Assembly: GCF_038719015.1 (NCBI RefSeq)
Contig: NZ_CP152276.1
Location: 3,551,501-3,615,500 of the forward strand
Origin: Nguyenibacter vanlangensis
GTDB taxonomy: Bacteria; Pseudomonadota; Alphaproteobacteria; Acetobacterales; Acetobacteraceae
Reading direction: 5' to 3'
DNA: 64,000 nucleotides
The position numbers and the translations under genes were made by a program. Of this stretch, positions 54,364 through 62,579 are shown piece after piece. The notes beneath the pieces are model-generated. The model ran no database searches. It saw only the letters and a program-made list of their open reading frames with translations, and was not told the DNA's origin. The first letter of the stretch is position 1. The number at the start of each line of letters is the position of its first letter.

Positions 54364-55100
54364 TGGGCGGTCATGACGTGAAAACCGGCGAGATGGTCGT
54401 ACTGGCCGATGGCGAGGCCATCGCGCGCTACGTGGCCGAATGGCTGACCCAGCAGGCCCTGGCCAAGCAGGATGGCCCCTTCGTCATCGCCCTGTCCGGC
54501 GGCTCGACGCCCAAGCGCCTGTATGAAATCCTGGCCTCGCCGGACTACGCCACCCGTTTTCCCTGGGCCAGGACGCATCTCTTCTTCGGCGACGAACGCT
54601 TCGTGCCGCCCGCCGACCCGGCCAGCAACTTCACCATGACGCAGAAGGCTCTGCTGTCGCACATCGCGATCCCGGCCGAAAACGTCCATCCCATGCCGAC
54701 CGACGGCGATCCGGCGGCGGCGGCGGCGCGCTACCAGGCGGAATTGCAGGCCCTCTACGGCGCCGAAACCCTGCAGCCCGGCCGCCCGCTCTTCGATGTG
54801 GTGCTGCTCGGCCTGGGCGATAACGGCCATACCGCCTCGCTCTTCCCGCGCCAGCCGGTGCTGCAGGAACGCAAATTGTGGGTGTCGACCTGCGTGCCCG
54901 ACGACGCGCCGCATACCCGCCTGACGCTGACCTACCCGGCCATCCATTCCAGCCGCCACGTGCTGTTCATGCTGGCCGGCGCCGGCAAGGCCGAGGCCTT
55001 CGCCAAGGTCCGCGCGGGCGAACCCGGCGAACCCGCCAGCCACATCACCACCGAGGGCGAACTGATCTGGCTGCTGGACAAACCCGCCGCCGGTCTCTGA
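54363..55100 (+). CDS. pgl: 6-phosphogluconolactonase
   Basis: 245 aa, DevB-type lactonase. IALSGGSTPKRLYEILA, THLFFGDERFVPPADPASNF, NVHPMPTDGDP and VVLLGLGDNGHTASLFP are the standard blocks, with the His of GHTASLFP near the active site. It hydrolyses the zwf product to 6-phosphogluconate. The ATG overlaps the preceding HAD gene's stop. Confidence 0.94.
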   Translation: MGGHDVKTGEMVVLADGEAIARYVAEWLTQQALAKQDGPFVIALSGGSTPKRLYEILASPDYATRFPWARTHLFFGDERFVPPADPASNFTMTQKALLSHIAIPAENVHPMPTDGDPAAAAARYQAELQALYGAETLQPGRPLFDVVLLGLGDNGHTASLFPRQPVLQERKLWVSTCVPDDAPHTRLTLTYPAIHSSRHVLFMLAGAGKAEAFAKVRAGEPGEPASHITTEGELIWLLDKPAAGL

Positions 55101-55148
55101 CGGCCGTAAGACAAGAGGGGCCGCGCCAGGCCCCCAGGAGAAGATGCG

Positions 55149-55889
55149 ATGGTCCAGAGTACGGACCCCCAGACAGCGGACCAGACAGCGGACCCGACAG
55201 CGGACCCGATGATCGAATTCAAGCGCCAGGTGGCCGAGGAAGCCGCCGCCATGGTCCGGGACGGCATGGCCGTCGGGCTCGGCACGGGCAGCACCTCGGC
55301 GATGATGATCGATGCGCTGGGCCGCCGCTGGGCCCAGGGGCTGCGCTTCGTGGCCATCCCCACCTCCGAACGCTCGGCCGCGCAGGCGCGTGGCCACGGC
55401 ATCACCCTGGTCTCGTTCGCCACCCACCCGCAGCTCGACCTGGCGATCGACGGCGCGGATGAGGTCGAACGCGGCTCGCTCAACCTGGTCAAGGGCCTGG
55501 GCGGCGCCCTGCTGCGGGAAAAGATCGTCGCCGCGGCGGCCAGGCGCTTCATCGTCATGGTCGATGAAAGCAAGCTGGTCGACCATCTCGGCAGCCACGC
55601 CCCGATCCCGGTCGAAGTCACCCCCTTCGGCTGGGAAAGCACCGCGCGCCAGCTCGGCGAACTGGGCGCGCGCGTGTCGCCGCGCATGGACCGCGACGGC
55701 AACCTGTTCGTCACCGACGGCGGCAACATGATCCTCGATTGCGCCTTCGGGCCGATCGCCGATCCGCCCGGGCTGGCGGCCGATATCCGCCGGATCGTCG
55801 GCGTGATCGAGACCGGCCTGTTCATCGGCCGGACGTCCGAGGTCCTGGTGGCCGGCCGGCACGGCCTCACCCGGCTGGTGGCCGCATGA
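55149..55889 (+). CDS. rpiA: Ribose-5-phosphate isomerase A
   Basis: 246 aa. GLGTGSTSAMMIDALG is the phosphate loop, with FVAIPTSERSAAQARGHG, LAIDGADEVERGSLNLVKGLGGALLREKIVA (Asp and Lys of the active site) and VEVTPFGWESTARQL following. The first 20 residues are a low-complexity (TADP/TADQ)3 extension absent from typical RpiA, encoded by a 12-bp tandem array. It interconverts ribulose 5-phosphate and ribose 5-phosphate. The stop overlaps the gntK start by 4 bp (ATGA). Confidence 0.93.
   Translation: MVQSTDPQTADQTADPTADPMIEFKRQVAEEAAAMVRDGMAVGLGTGSTSAMMIDALGRRWAQGLRFVAIPTSERSAAQARGHGITLVSFATHPQLDLAIDGADEVERGSLNLVKGLGGALLREKIVAAAARRFIVMVDESKLVDHLGSHAPIPVEVTPFGWESTARQLGELGARVSPRMDRDGNLFVTDGGNMILDCAFGPIADPPGLAADIRRIVGVIETGLFIGRTSEVLVAGRHGLTRLVAA
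55172..55207. repeat. In-frame 12-bp tandem array in rpiA N-terminus
   Basis: GACAGCGGACCA, GACAGCGGACCC and GACAGCGGACCC stand in tandem, encoding repeated T-A-D-Q/P. Confidence 0.95.
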
Positions 55890-56428
55890 CCGCCCGCGCG
55901 CCGGCCGAGGACATCCGGCCCCACATCCTGGTCGTCATGGGCGTGTCCGGCAGCGGCAAGACCACGGTGGCCGAGGGCCTGCACAACGTGCTGGGCTGGC
56001 CCTACCAGGAGGGCGACCGCCTGCACCCCCAGGCGAATGTCGACAAGATGGCCGCCGGCATTCCGCTGACGGACGCCGATCGCTGGCCCTGGCTGGCCGA
56101 ATGCCGCAAATGGATCGATGCCCGCATCGCGGACGGTGGCGGCGGCATCCTCACCTGCTCGGCGCTCAAGCGCAGCTACCGCGAAATCCTGGCCAAGGAC
56201 ACCGACCAGGTGGTGTTCATCTTCCTCGACGTGCCCGAAGCGATCCTCAAGGACCGGCTGGCCCGCCGCACCGGCCACTACATGCCGCCCAGCCTGCTGC
56301 CCAGCCAGCTCGCCACGCTGGAACCGCCCGGGCCGGACGAACATGCGCTGACCATTGACAGTTTCATCTCCCCGGCCGAAGTCATCGCCCATACGCTGGG
56401 CCAGTTGAAATACCGCCTGGACCGATAG
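55886..56428 (+). CDS. gntK: Gluconokinase
   Basis: 180 aa from the ATG at 55886 overlapping the rpiA stop. The P-loop is VMGVSGSGKTTVAEGL, followed by YQEGDRLHPQANVDKMAAGIPLTDADRWPWL and LTCSALKRSYREIL, all typical of GntK. It phosphorylates gluconate to 6-phosphogluconate, so gluconate made by periplasmic glucose oxidation in acetic acid bacteria can enter the pathway at the gnd step. It is the last gene of the pentose phosphate run. Confidence 0.94.
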   Translation: MTARAPAEDIRPHILVVMGVSGSGKTTVAEGLHNVLGWPYQEGDRLHPQANVDKMAAGIPLTDADRWPWLAECRKWIDARIADGGGGILTCSALKRSYREILAKDTDQVVFIFLDVPEAILKDRLARRTGHYMPPSLLPSQLATLEPPGPDEHALTIDSFISPAEVIAHTLGQLKYRLDR

Positions 56429-56463
56429 CGCGGGCGCGAAGCAAAGGCGGGCAGGGCTCTTTC

Positions 56464-57501
56464 ATGTCGCAAGCGCGCGGGCGGCGCCTGTCGCCGCCTC
56501 TGGCATTCCTGGCCTTGTCCTGTCTCTGCCACCCGTCCGCCGCCCAAGCCCAGGACTCCGAAACCTTGGGCGCCGAAACCGTGCCCCGACGCTGCGTCGC
56601 CCACGTCATTTCGGTGCCGCTGGTCAGCGGCTGGGGCAGCCCGGCGGTGCCGGTCACCATCAACGGCACGCAGGGCGTCGCCTTCCTCGGCCTGACCCAG
56701 GAAAATATCGGCGTCTTCCAGCGTCCCGGCATGACCTATCCGATGGGCCGCAAGCTGGACGTCCAGACCATCGCCGGGGGCGGCCACAGCTACCTCACCA
56801 CGATCGACAGCCTGGCGCTGGGGCGCGGCCGGGCCGGCAAGGTGCGCGGCATCATGCTCGGCTCGATCGGCGACCGCCGGCTGGACGGCCGGCCCGTGCT
56901 GGCCGTGCTGGGCTACGACATCCTCGGCAATTACGACGTGCTGCTCGATTTCCCCGGGCAAAGCCTGACCCTGTTCAGGGAAACCGGCGCGCCGAACTGC
57001 CCCGCTCTCACCCGCCTGGCCGGCGCCCACGCCTATCAGGCGCCCCTCCTGCCGAACCGCGAAGGCATGGACACGATGGTGCAGGTCGCCATCGGCGGCG
57101 TGCCGGTCGGCATGGAACTCGAACCGGGCTCCAACGCCTCGATCCTCCGCACCGCGGACGCCACCGATACCGGCGTGACCCCATCCATGCTGGATGACGA
57201 CCCCCGCTCGCGCACCGATGCCGGCCCGGCCATCATCGGCCGCCGCCACGCCTTCGCCCGCTACGTGCTGGGCGGCTATCGCGGCACCGGGCTGCTCGCC
57301 GACGTCACCCCCGCGACCACCAACATCCTGGGCATGAATTTCTTCCGCGGCCGGCGCGTCCTCTTCGCGTTTCCCACCCGCATGCTCTATTTCTCCGACC
57401 CCCAGCCCCCGCCGCCGGGCATGCCGGCGGATGGCGGCTTCAGCCCAGCCCAGTCCCGCCTGGCCGAAACCACGGTCCAGGACCGGCCCGCCCCGCCCTG
57501 A
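56464..57501 (+). CDS. Secreted two-domain retropepsin-like protein lacking catalytic aspartates
   Basis: 345 aa with signal peptide (LAFLALSCLCHPSAAQA). Two retropepsin-like halves can be traced. Half 1: VPVTINGTQGVAFLGL, then AVLGYDILGNYDVLLDFPGQSLTLF, the GxDxL...DFP...L ending typical of these folds. Half 2: VQVAIGGVPVGMELEPGSNASIL, then NILGMNFFRGRRVLFAFPTRMLYF. The DTGA catalytic motif expected after the first strand is FLGLTQ in half 1 and ELEPGS in half 2, so neither domain has the Asp. It is probably not a protease; a binding role in the periplasm is possible. A Pro-rich tail follows. It may be read through from gntK. Confidence 0.6.
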   Translation: MSQARGRRLSPPLAFLALSCLCHPSAAQAQDSETLGAETVPRRCVAHVISVPLVSGWGSPAVPVTINGTQGVAFLGLTQENIGVFQRPGMTYPMGRKLDVQTIAGGGHSYLTTIDSLALGRGRAGKVRGIMLGSIGDRRLDGRPVLAVLGYDILGNYDVLLDFPGQSLTLFRETGAPNCPALTRLAGAHAYQAPLLPNREGMDTMVQVAIGGVPVGMELEPGSNASILRTADATDTGVTPSMLDDDPRSRTDAGPAIIGRRHAFARYVLGGYRGTGLLADVTPATTNILGMNFFRGRRVLFAFPTRMLYFSDPQPPPPGMPADGGFSPAQSRLAETTVQDRPAPP

Positions 57502-57517
57502 CCCCACGGACGGGCCG

Positions 57518-58279
57518 TCACCCCTCCAGAAGGCCCCGCCCGGGCATATCCTCCTTCAGCCCGATCCCGCTCGCCCCCAGCGCCCGCGCGCCGTTCAGCA
57601 GCCAGGCCAGCTTGGCCGCCGCCTCCCGCGCCGGCAATCCGCCCTGGGAATGGATGTTGGAAATGCAGTTGCGCTCGGAATCCACCCGCCCGGGACGGGG
57701 GGCCCAGGTCATGTACAGGCTCAGCGATTCCGCGATGCTCAGCCCCGGCCGCTCGCCGATCATCATCACCACGCACCGGGCCCCCAGGCGGTGCCCGATC
57801 TCGTCGCCCAGCGCGACCCGGGCGTTATGCGCCACCACCACCGGCGCGATCCGCCACCCCGCCAGAAGGCGCCGCGCCGCCGACAGCACCGCCGGCGCCT
57901 GCCGCTCCGCCGCGATCGCCGACAGCCCATCCGCGATCACGAAGACGACGTCATGATCCCCGCGCACCAGCGCCGCGGCACTGTCCGGCGCCAGCCGCCG
58001 CCCCAGATCGGGCCGCCGGATGAACACGCCCCGCTCGTCCGCCTGGCTGCGCACGCGCAGCGCATCCGCCCCCAGGCCCAGCTTGTCTTCCCGCAACGGC
58101 GCCCACACGGCCGCCCGCGCCCGCGCATGCGCCAGTTGAAACGCCAGCACCTCGCCCACCGCAACGGTATCCCCGCTGCGGGCCTGGCCGATCCGCGCGG
58201 GCGTCAGGCGCCGCAGCGCATCCCACGGGTCCCCAACCGGCATCACGCGGTCCTGCACAGCCCACCTCCATGACGGCAT
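57518..58279 (-). CDS. eutC: Ethanolamine ammonia-lyase small subunit
   Basis: 253 aa. DPWDALRRLTPARIGQARSG, AFQLAHARARAAVWAPL, VRSQADERGVFIRRPDLGRRL, VFVIADGLSAIAAERQA, MMIGERPGLSIAESLSLYMTWAPRPGR and DSERNCISNIHSQGGL are all EutC hallmarks. The start may be MPVGDPW, 12 codons in. It forms the adenosylcobalamin enzyme with EutB, splitting ethanolamine into acetaldehyde and ammonia. It is separated from eutB by an alpha-hydroxy-acid oxidase gene, and no microcompartment genes are present. It ends 16 bp from the convergent retropepsin-like gene. Confidence 0.92.
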   Translation of the reverse strand: MPSWRWAVQDRVMPVGDPWDALRRLTPARIGQARSGDTVAVGEVLAFQLAHARARAAVWAPLREDKLGLGADALRVRSQADERGVFIRRPDLGRRLAPDSAAALVRGDHDVVFVIADGLSAIAAERQAPAVLSAARRLLAGWRIAPVVVAHNARVALGDEIGHRLGARCVVMMIGERPGLSIAESLSLYMTWAPRPGRVDSERNCISNIHSQGGLPAREAAAKLAWLLNGARALGASGIGLKEDMPGRGLLEG

Positions 58280-58283
58280 GCCC

Positions 58284-59561
58284 CTACATACGCCGATACA
58301 GCCGTCCGTCGCGACTCTCTTTCAGGTCCAGCAGCCCCAGAAACGCCATCTCCCGGTCCAGTTCCCCGGCCACCAGCCCGATCGCATGCGCCAGTCCCGC
58401 CTGTCCCCCCAGGATGGTGGCGAAGAAGAACGGGCGCCCGATCATCACCCCATCCGCCCCCAGCGCGATCGCCGTGATCGCGTCTCCCGCCCGGCGCACC
58501 CCGCCATCCAGCAGGATCGTCATGTCCGGGCACGCGGCGCGGATGGCCGGCAGCGCCTCCAGTGGCGCGATGACCGTATCCGACAGCCGCGCGCCATGGT
58601 TGGACACGATAATCCCGTCCACCCCGATATCCCGCGCATGCAGCGCATCCGTGGCCGCCAGAATCCCTTTCAGCACCAGCTTGCCGCCCCACAGGCGGCG
58701 GATGGCCCGGACCGAATCCCAGTTGAAATCCGCGGCCCCGCCCACCGCCCCGACATCGCGGGCAAAGATCGACGGTCCGCGCCCCGGCGCGATATTCTCG
58801 ATATGCGGCACGCCCCGCTTCAGCAGCGTCCGCCCCATCTGCCCCAGCACCCAGCGCGGATGGACCAGCATATCCAGCCCCAGCCGCGCCGAGGGCCGCA
58901 GCGGCATCGCATAGCCCGCGCGGGCCTCGTCCTCCCGCCGCGCCGCGACCGGCAGGTCGACGGTCACCACCAGGGTCCCGAATCCCGCCCGCGCCACGCG
59001 CGCCACCATCCGCGCGATCGCCGATGCATCGCCGGGCAGATAGGCCGCGAACCACGCATCCGGATTATCCGCGATCACCTCTTCCATCGGCGTGATCGAA
59101 TTGGCGCTCAGTTGATACGGCACGCCGGCCGCGCGCGCCGCGCGCGCCATGGCGCGATCCGCGTCATGCCGGATCACCCCGGCGGCGCCGAACGCCGAAA
59201 TCCCCACCGGCATGGCATAGGCCCTGCCCAGGATCGTCGCATCCGCGCGCCGCCCGGCCACGCCGCGCAGCACATGCGGGATCAGGCACCAGCGGGCGAA
59301 GGCCGCCCGGTTCGCCTCCAGCGCCCGCCCATCCCCCGCCGCCCCGGCGACATAGGCATAAAGCGCCCGCGGCAGCCGGCGCCGCGCCACCGGCGCATAG
59401 TCGTGCAGGTTCTGATAGCGCCATGCATCCCGACCATCGCATCCCCGCTCAACGCCCCGCCGGTCGCCGCCTGCGCCACGCTTCCCGCGCTGCGCCATGC
59501 GCGCCCGGCTCGATGATGTCCGGCTCGATGATGTCATGACATGCGCTCCATCCACAGCCAC
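58284..59561 (-). CDS. FMN-dependent alpha-hydroxy-acid oxidase/dehydrogenase (LldD family) inserted between eutB and eutC
   Basis: TIM-barrel flavoenzyme, up to 425 aa. Family blocks: ALYAYVAGAAGDGRALEANRAAF, MPVGISAFGAAGVIRHDAD, LVVTVDLPVAARREDEAR, LVLKGILAATDA (Lys), VSNHGARLSD (catalytic His and Arg) and ILLDGGVRRAGDAITAIALGADGVMIGRPF. The usual GGRQLD is GARLSD, a small change beside the active His. The start is unsure: the first residues are a TSSSR repeat made by a 15-bp duplication, and an ATG 21 codons in is an alternative. It oxidises lactate, mandelate, glycolate or similar. It ends 4 bp before eutC, so it is co-transcribed. Confidence 0.85.
   Translation of the reverse strand: MAVDGAHVMTSSSRTSSSRARMAQRGKRGAGGDRRGVERGCDGRDAWRYQNLHDYAPVARRRLPRALYAYVAGAAGDGRALEANRAAFARWCLIPHVLRGVAGRRADATILGRAYAMPVGISAFGAAGVIRHDADRAMARAARAAGVPYQLSANSITPMEEVIADNPDAWFAAYLPGDASAIARMVARVARAGFGTLVVTVDLPVAARREDEARAGYAMPLRPSARLGLDMLVHPRWVLGQMGRTLLKRGVPHIENIAPGRGPSIFARDVGAVGGAADFNWDSVRAIRRLWGGKLVLKGILAATDALHARDIGVDGIIVSNHGARLSDTVIAPLEALPAIRAACPDMTILLDGGVRRAGDAITAIALGADGVMIGRPFFFATILGGQAGLAHAIGLVAGELDREMAFLGLLDLKESRDGRLYRRM
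59506..59535. repeat. Exact 15-bp duplication in oxidase N-terminus
   Basis: CGGCTCGATGATGTC occurs twice in tandem, encoding TSSSR twice on the minus strand if the early start is used. Confidence 0.92.
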
Positions 59562-59682
59562 AAGGGCGCGTCCCGTTAAGCGGGGCCTATGTCCCCCTTA
59601 ACCGCCTGCAGGGCGGCCGGTTGCCGCACCCGTCTCCAGCGGACAGCTCCCGCGCGGTAATGGATTTTTTGAAAGCGGCCGC

Positions 59683-61071
59683 TCAGGCCGGCAGGTCCGG
59701 CGCGACCAGCCGCCCCAGTTGGCGCGGCGCGTCCAGCCGCACCCGGCCGTGCGCATCCACCAGTTCCATCCGCTCCAGCCATGCCTCGAACTCCGGCGCC
59801 GCCCGCAGGCCGAAACTGGACCGCAGGGTCGCCATGTCATGGTACGACAGGCTCTGGTAGCTCAGCATCACGTCGTCGCCGCCCGGCACGGCGATCAGGA
59901 AATTCACCCCCGCGGCGGTCAGCAGCACCATCAGGCTGTCCATGTCGTCCTGGTCCGCCTCGGCATGGTTGGTGTAGCAGACGTCGCACCCCATCGGCAG
60001 GCCCATCAGCTTGCCGCAGAAATGATCCTCCAGCCCCGCCCGGATGATCTGCTTGCCGTCATACAGATATTCCGGCCCGATAAACCCGACCACCGTATTG
60101 ACCAGCAGCGGCGCGAACGCCCGCGCCACGGCATAGGCCCGCACCTCGGCGGTCTGCTGGTCCATGCCGTGATGCGCCTCGGCCGACAGCGCCGCTCCCT
60201 GGCCGGTCTCGAAATACATCACGTTCTGTCCCACCGTCCCGCGCCGCAGCGACAGCGCCGCCTCCCGCGCCTCGGCCAGCAGCGACAGCGAAACGCCGAA
60301 TCCCGTATTGGCGGCCTGCGTCCCCGCCACGGACTGAAACACCAGGTCGACCGGCGCCCCCTGCTCGATCATCCGGATGGTATTGGTGACATGCGTCAGC
60401 ACGCAGCTCTGCGCCGGAATGTCATGGCGCGTGCGCATCGCCTCCAGCATGTCCAGCAGGACGATCCCGGTCGCGACATTGTCGCCGGCCGGATTGATCC
60501 CGATCACCGCGTCCCCGGCGCCCAGCAGCAGCCCGTCCAGCAGCGACGCCGCGATCCCCCGCGGATCGTCGGTCGGATGGTTGGGCTGCAACCGGCTGCC
60601 CAGCCGCCCCGGCAGGCCCTGCGTGTTGCGGAACGCCGTCACCACCCGCATCTTGCGCCCCACCGCGATCAAATCCTGGTTGCGCATCAGCTTGCTGGTC
60701 GCCGCGACCATCTCGGGCGTCAGGCCGGGCCCCAGCGCGCCGATCGCCGCATGGTCCGCCGCGTGCGACAGCAGCCAGTCGCGCAACTGCCCCACCGTCA
60801 TGTGCGCGACGGGCGCGAACGCCGCCGCGTCATGGCCGTCCTGGATCAGCCGCGTCACCTCGTCCTGCTCGTACGGCACCAGCGCATCCCGCAGGAAATC
60901 GGCCAGGGGAATATCCGCCAGCGCATAACGCGCGGCGATCCGCTCCACCGGATCGGCCGCCGCAACCCCCGCCAGCTCATCGCCCGAGCGCAGCGGCGAC
61001 GCACAGGCCAGCACATGGCGCAGATCGGCAAACCGATACTGCTCGCCCGCCAGGATGCTCCGATACCCCAT
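59683..61071 (-). CDS. eutB: Ethanolamine ammonia-lyase large subunit
   Basis: 462 aa, usual length. ANTGFGVSLSLLAEAREAAL, NVMYFETGQGAALSAEAHHGMDQQTAEVRAYAVARAF, GFIGPEYLYDGKQIIRAGLEDHFCGKLMGLPMGCDVCYTNH and VPGGDDVMLSYQSLSYHD are EutB core blocks, and RNQDLIAVGRKMRVVTAFRNTQGLPGRLGSRLQPNHP covers the cobalamin-binding side. It needs adenosylcobalamin. No B12-riboswitch-like sequence was seen upstream. The order eutB - oxidase - eutC is unusual. Acetaldehyde produced could feed acetate formation in this organism. Confidence 0.94.
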   Translation of the reverse strand: MGYRSILAGEQYRFADLRHVLACASPLRSGDELAGVAAADPVERIAARYALADIPLADFLRDALVPYEQDEVTRLIQDGHDAAAFAPVAHMTVGQLRDWLLSHAADHAAIGALGPGLTPEMVAATSKLMRNQDLIAVGRKMRVVTAFRNTQGLPGRLGSRLQPNHPTDDPRGIAASLLDGLLLGAGDAVIGINPAGDNVATGIVLLDMLEAMRTRHDIPAQSCVLTHVTNTIRMIEQGAPVDLVFQSVAGTQAANTGFGVSLSLLAEAREAALSLRRGTVGQNVMYFETGQGAALSAEAHHGMDQQTAEVRAYAVARAFAPLLVNTVVGFIGPEYLYDGKQIIRAGLEDHFCGKLMGLPMGCDVCYTNHAEADQDDMDSLMVLLTAAGVNFLIAVPGGDDVMLSYQSLSYHDMATLRSSFGLRAAPEFEAWLERMELVDAHGRVRLDAPRQLGRLVAPDLPA

Positions 61072-61401
61072 GCCGCGCCCTCCCGCGCCATTGTCGCAAC
61101 AACGCGCCGGACGCGGTCAAGGCATTTCACACGGAACGGACGCCGCCGGATTGTCGACCTTCAGACGCATGCTCACTAAGCGGACAGCATCTTCCGTTGC
61201 GTAAAAGGTTCGAATATGGCAAGGCATGGAACCATGACCGGCACGACCAATAAAGCTGTTGGCTTTTGGTGGCGCTCCGTTTTCGGAGCGGCGTGAGGTC
61301 TTTTTCATGACTCAAGCCGCGTCAGTCGGCTTGTTTTGAGTCATTTTTACCAAAAACGACCAATCGGGCTGATGATGGACGCTTCCAGAGAGGAGACAGC
61401 C
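61072..61401. other. Intergenic region between eutB and the GNAT gene
   Basis: About 330 bp with lower GC than the flanks, holding two divergent promoters. It contains a 7-bp hairpin, CGCTCCG-TTTT-CGGAGCG (61273-61290), and the terminator-like structure listed next. No gene. Confidence 0.5.
61313..61337 (+). terminator. Terminator-like hairpin before GNAT gene
   Basis: CAAGCCG (61313-61319) pairs with CGGCTTG (61327-61333), followed by TTTT; flanking ATGACTC/GAGTCAT adds outer pairing. It could act as a leader attenuator. Confidence 0.4.
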
Positions 61402-61854
61402 ATGATGCCGTCCAGCCCGAAGCTCGATTATCCTTTACCTTCTGGATACGTATTTCGTGCGGGTGTTCCCGACGCAGCGACTTATTGCCGCCTCCGTAGA
61501 ATAAGCGGTCTGACACCGCGCAGTGTGCTGGCCGCACAGGCAGGGCTTCCCAATACGCTCTACGGGGTGCATGTCCAACATGGCTCTGACGTCGTCGGGA
61601 TGGGACGGATGATCGGCGACGCTTCGCTATTTATCCATGTCGTAGACATCGCTGTCGATCCCGCGCATCGCGGGCAGGGAATCGGGTCTGCGATCATCGG
61701 CGCCATCATGCACCATATACGGGCCACCATTCCTGCCGAAACATATGTGAGCCTGATGGCAAATGGAGAAGCCTGGCAGCTCTACGAGCGATTCGGTTTT
61801 TCAAGTGTCATGCCGGATGCGCGGGGAATGGCACAATGGATCCACAAGCAATGA
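61402..61854 (+). CDS. GNAT-family N-acetyltransferase
   Basis: 150 aa from the ATG at 61402 (AGAGGAGA upstream); the frame's earlier codons are less protein-like. The acetyl-CoA motif is VVDIAVDPAHRGQGIGSAIIGAIM, and the C-terminal YERFGFSSVMPDARGMAQWI is typical. Substrate unknown. Base composition is less GC-rich than the flanking genes. The stop overlaps the next gene's start (ATGA), so the two form a coupled pair, perhaps acquired together. Confidence 0.85.
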   Translation: MMPSSPKLDYPLPSGYVFRAGVPDAATYCRLRRISGLTPRSVLAAQAGLPNTLYGVHVQHGSDVVGMGRMIGDASLFIHVVDIAVDPAHRGQGIGSAIIGAIMHHIRATIPAETYVSLMANGEAWQLYERFGFSSVMPDARGMAQWIHKQ

Positions 61855-62417
61855 CGACAGCCCTTCTCATCATCGACGTACAGCGGGCGATCCTGACGGG
61901 GCTGGCGCATGCGGATCGGCAACCGTCCATTGATGCCCGGCTCGACGCCGTCTCGGCCCGATTGGGTCGGATGAAACGTGCAGCCGAAGCATCGGGCGTG
62001 CCCGTCATCCTTGTTCAGCATGACGGAGATACCGGACACCGTTTGGAATACGGAACGACAGACTGGTTGTTCCGCGACGAAATTACGCCTCGTCATGATA
62101 CGGTCGTCGTCCACAAGCGTAGCTGCGACTCTTTCCACGACACTGACCTGAGCGAGCGCCTGGCAGAGCTTGGCATCAATCACCTGGTGATCGGTGGCTG
62201 TATGACCCAATTCTGCGTCGACACCACCACTCGGCGGGCGACTTCGATGGGTTTCGATGTGACGTTACTCAGTGATGGTCATACCACCGCCGATTTCGGC
62301 TCACTCACTGTCGAGCAGATCGTCGACCACCACAACTGCTTATTGTCGGGGTTTAATGCGGGATCAAAAGCCGTTCGGGTGGTGCCGTCGGAAGCAGCTT
62401 GCTTTCTCACGACGTGA
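61851..62417 (+). CDS. Isochorismatase-family cysteine hydrolase
   Basis: 188 aa from the ATG at 61851 overlapping the GNAT stop. The catalytic triad is visible: Asp9 in LLIIDVQ, Lys in VVVHKRSCDSF and Cys in GGCMTQFCVDTT. The cis-peptide Gly-Gly before Cys is present. The family includes nicotinamidase, isochorismatase and N-carbamoylsarcosine hydrolase; the closest type cannot be chosen by eye. With the GNAT gene it may be a small detoxification pair. GC is slightly lower than the average here. Confidence 0.85.
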   Translation: MTTALLIIDVQRAILTGLAHADRQPSIDARLDAVSARLGRMKRAAEASGVPVILVQHDGDTGHRLEYGTTDWLFRDEITPRHDTVVVHKRSCDSFHDTDLSERLAELGINHLVIGGCMTQFCVDTTTRRATSMGFDVTLLSDGHTTADFGSLTVEQIVDHHNCLLSGFNAGSKAVRVVPSEAACFLTT

Positions 62418-62579
62418 CGCGAGGCATCTGTACGCAGAATCGGCAGGCAAGGTATGGAAAACGGCCCGGTACGGAATCCCATCAGGCCGACAAAAAAACC
62501 GGCGACACCTCGAAATCGCCGAGAAGCGACGCAGCGTCCCTTCCCTCATCGGACAAGACAGCCCGCTCGAAAAAGCCGC

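Noticed and set aside
61072..61401. Possible cobalamin riboswitch before the B12-dependent eutB
   Set aside because: No B12-box-like sequence or suitable fold was seen on the minus-strand leader.
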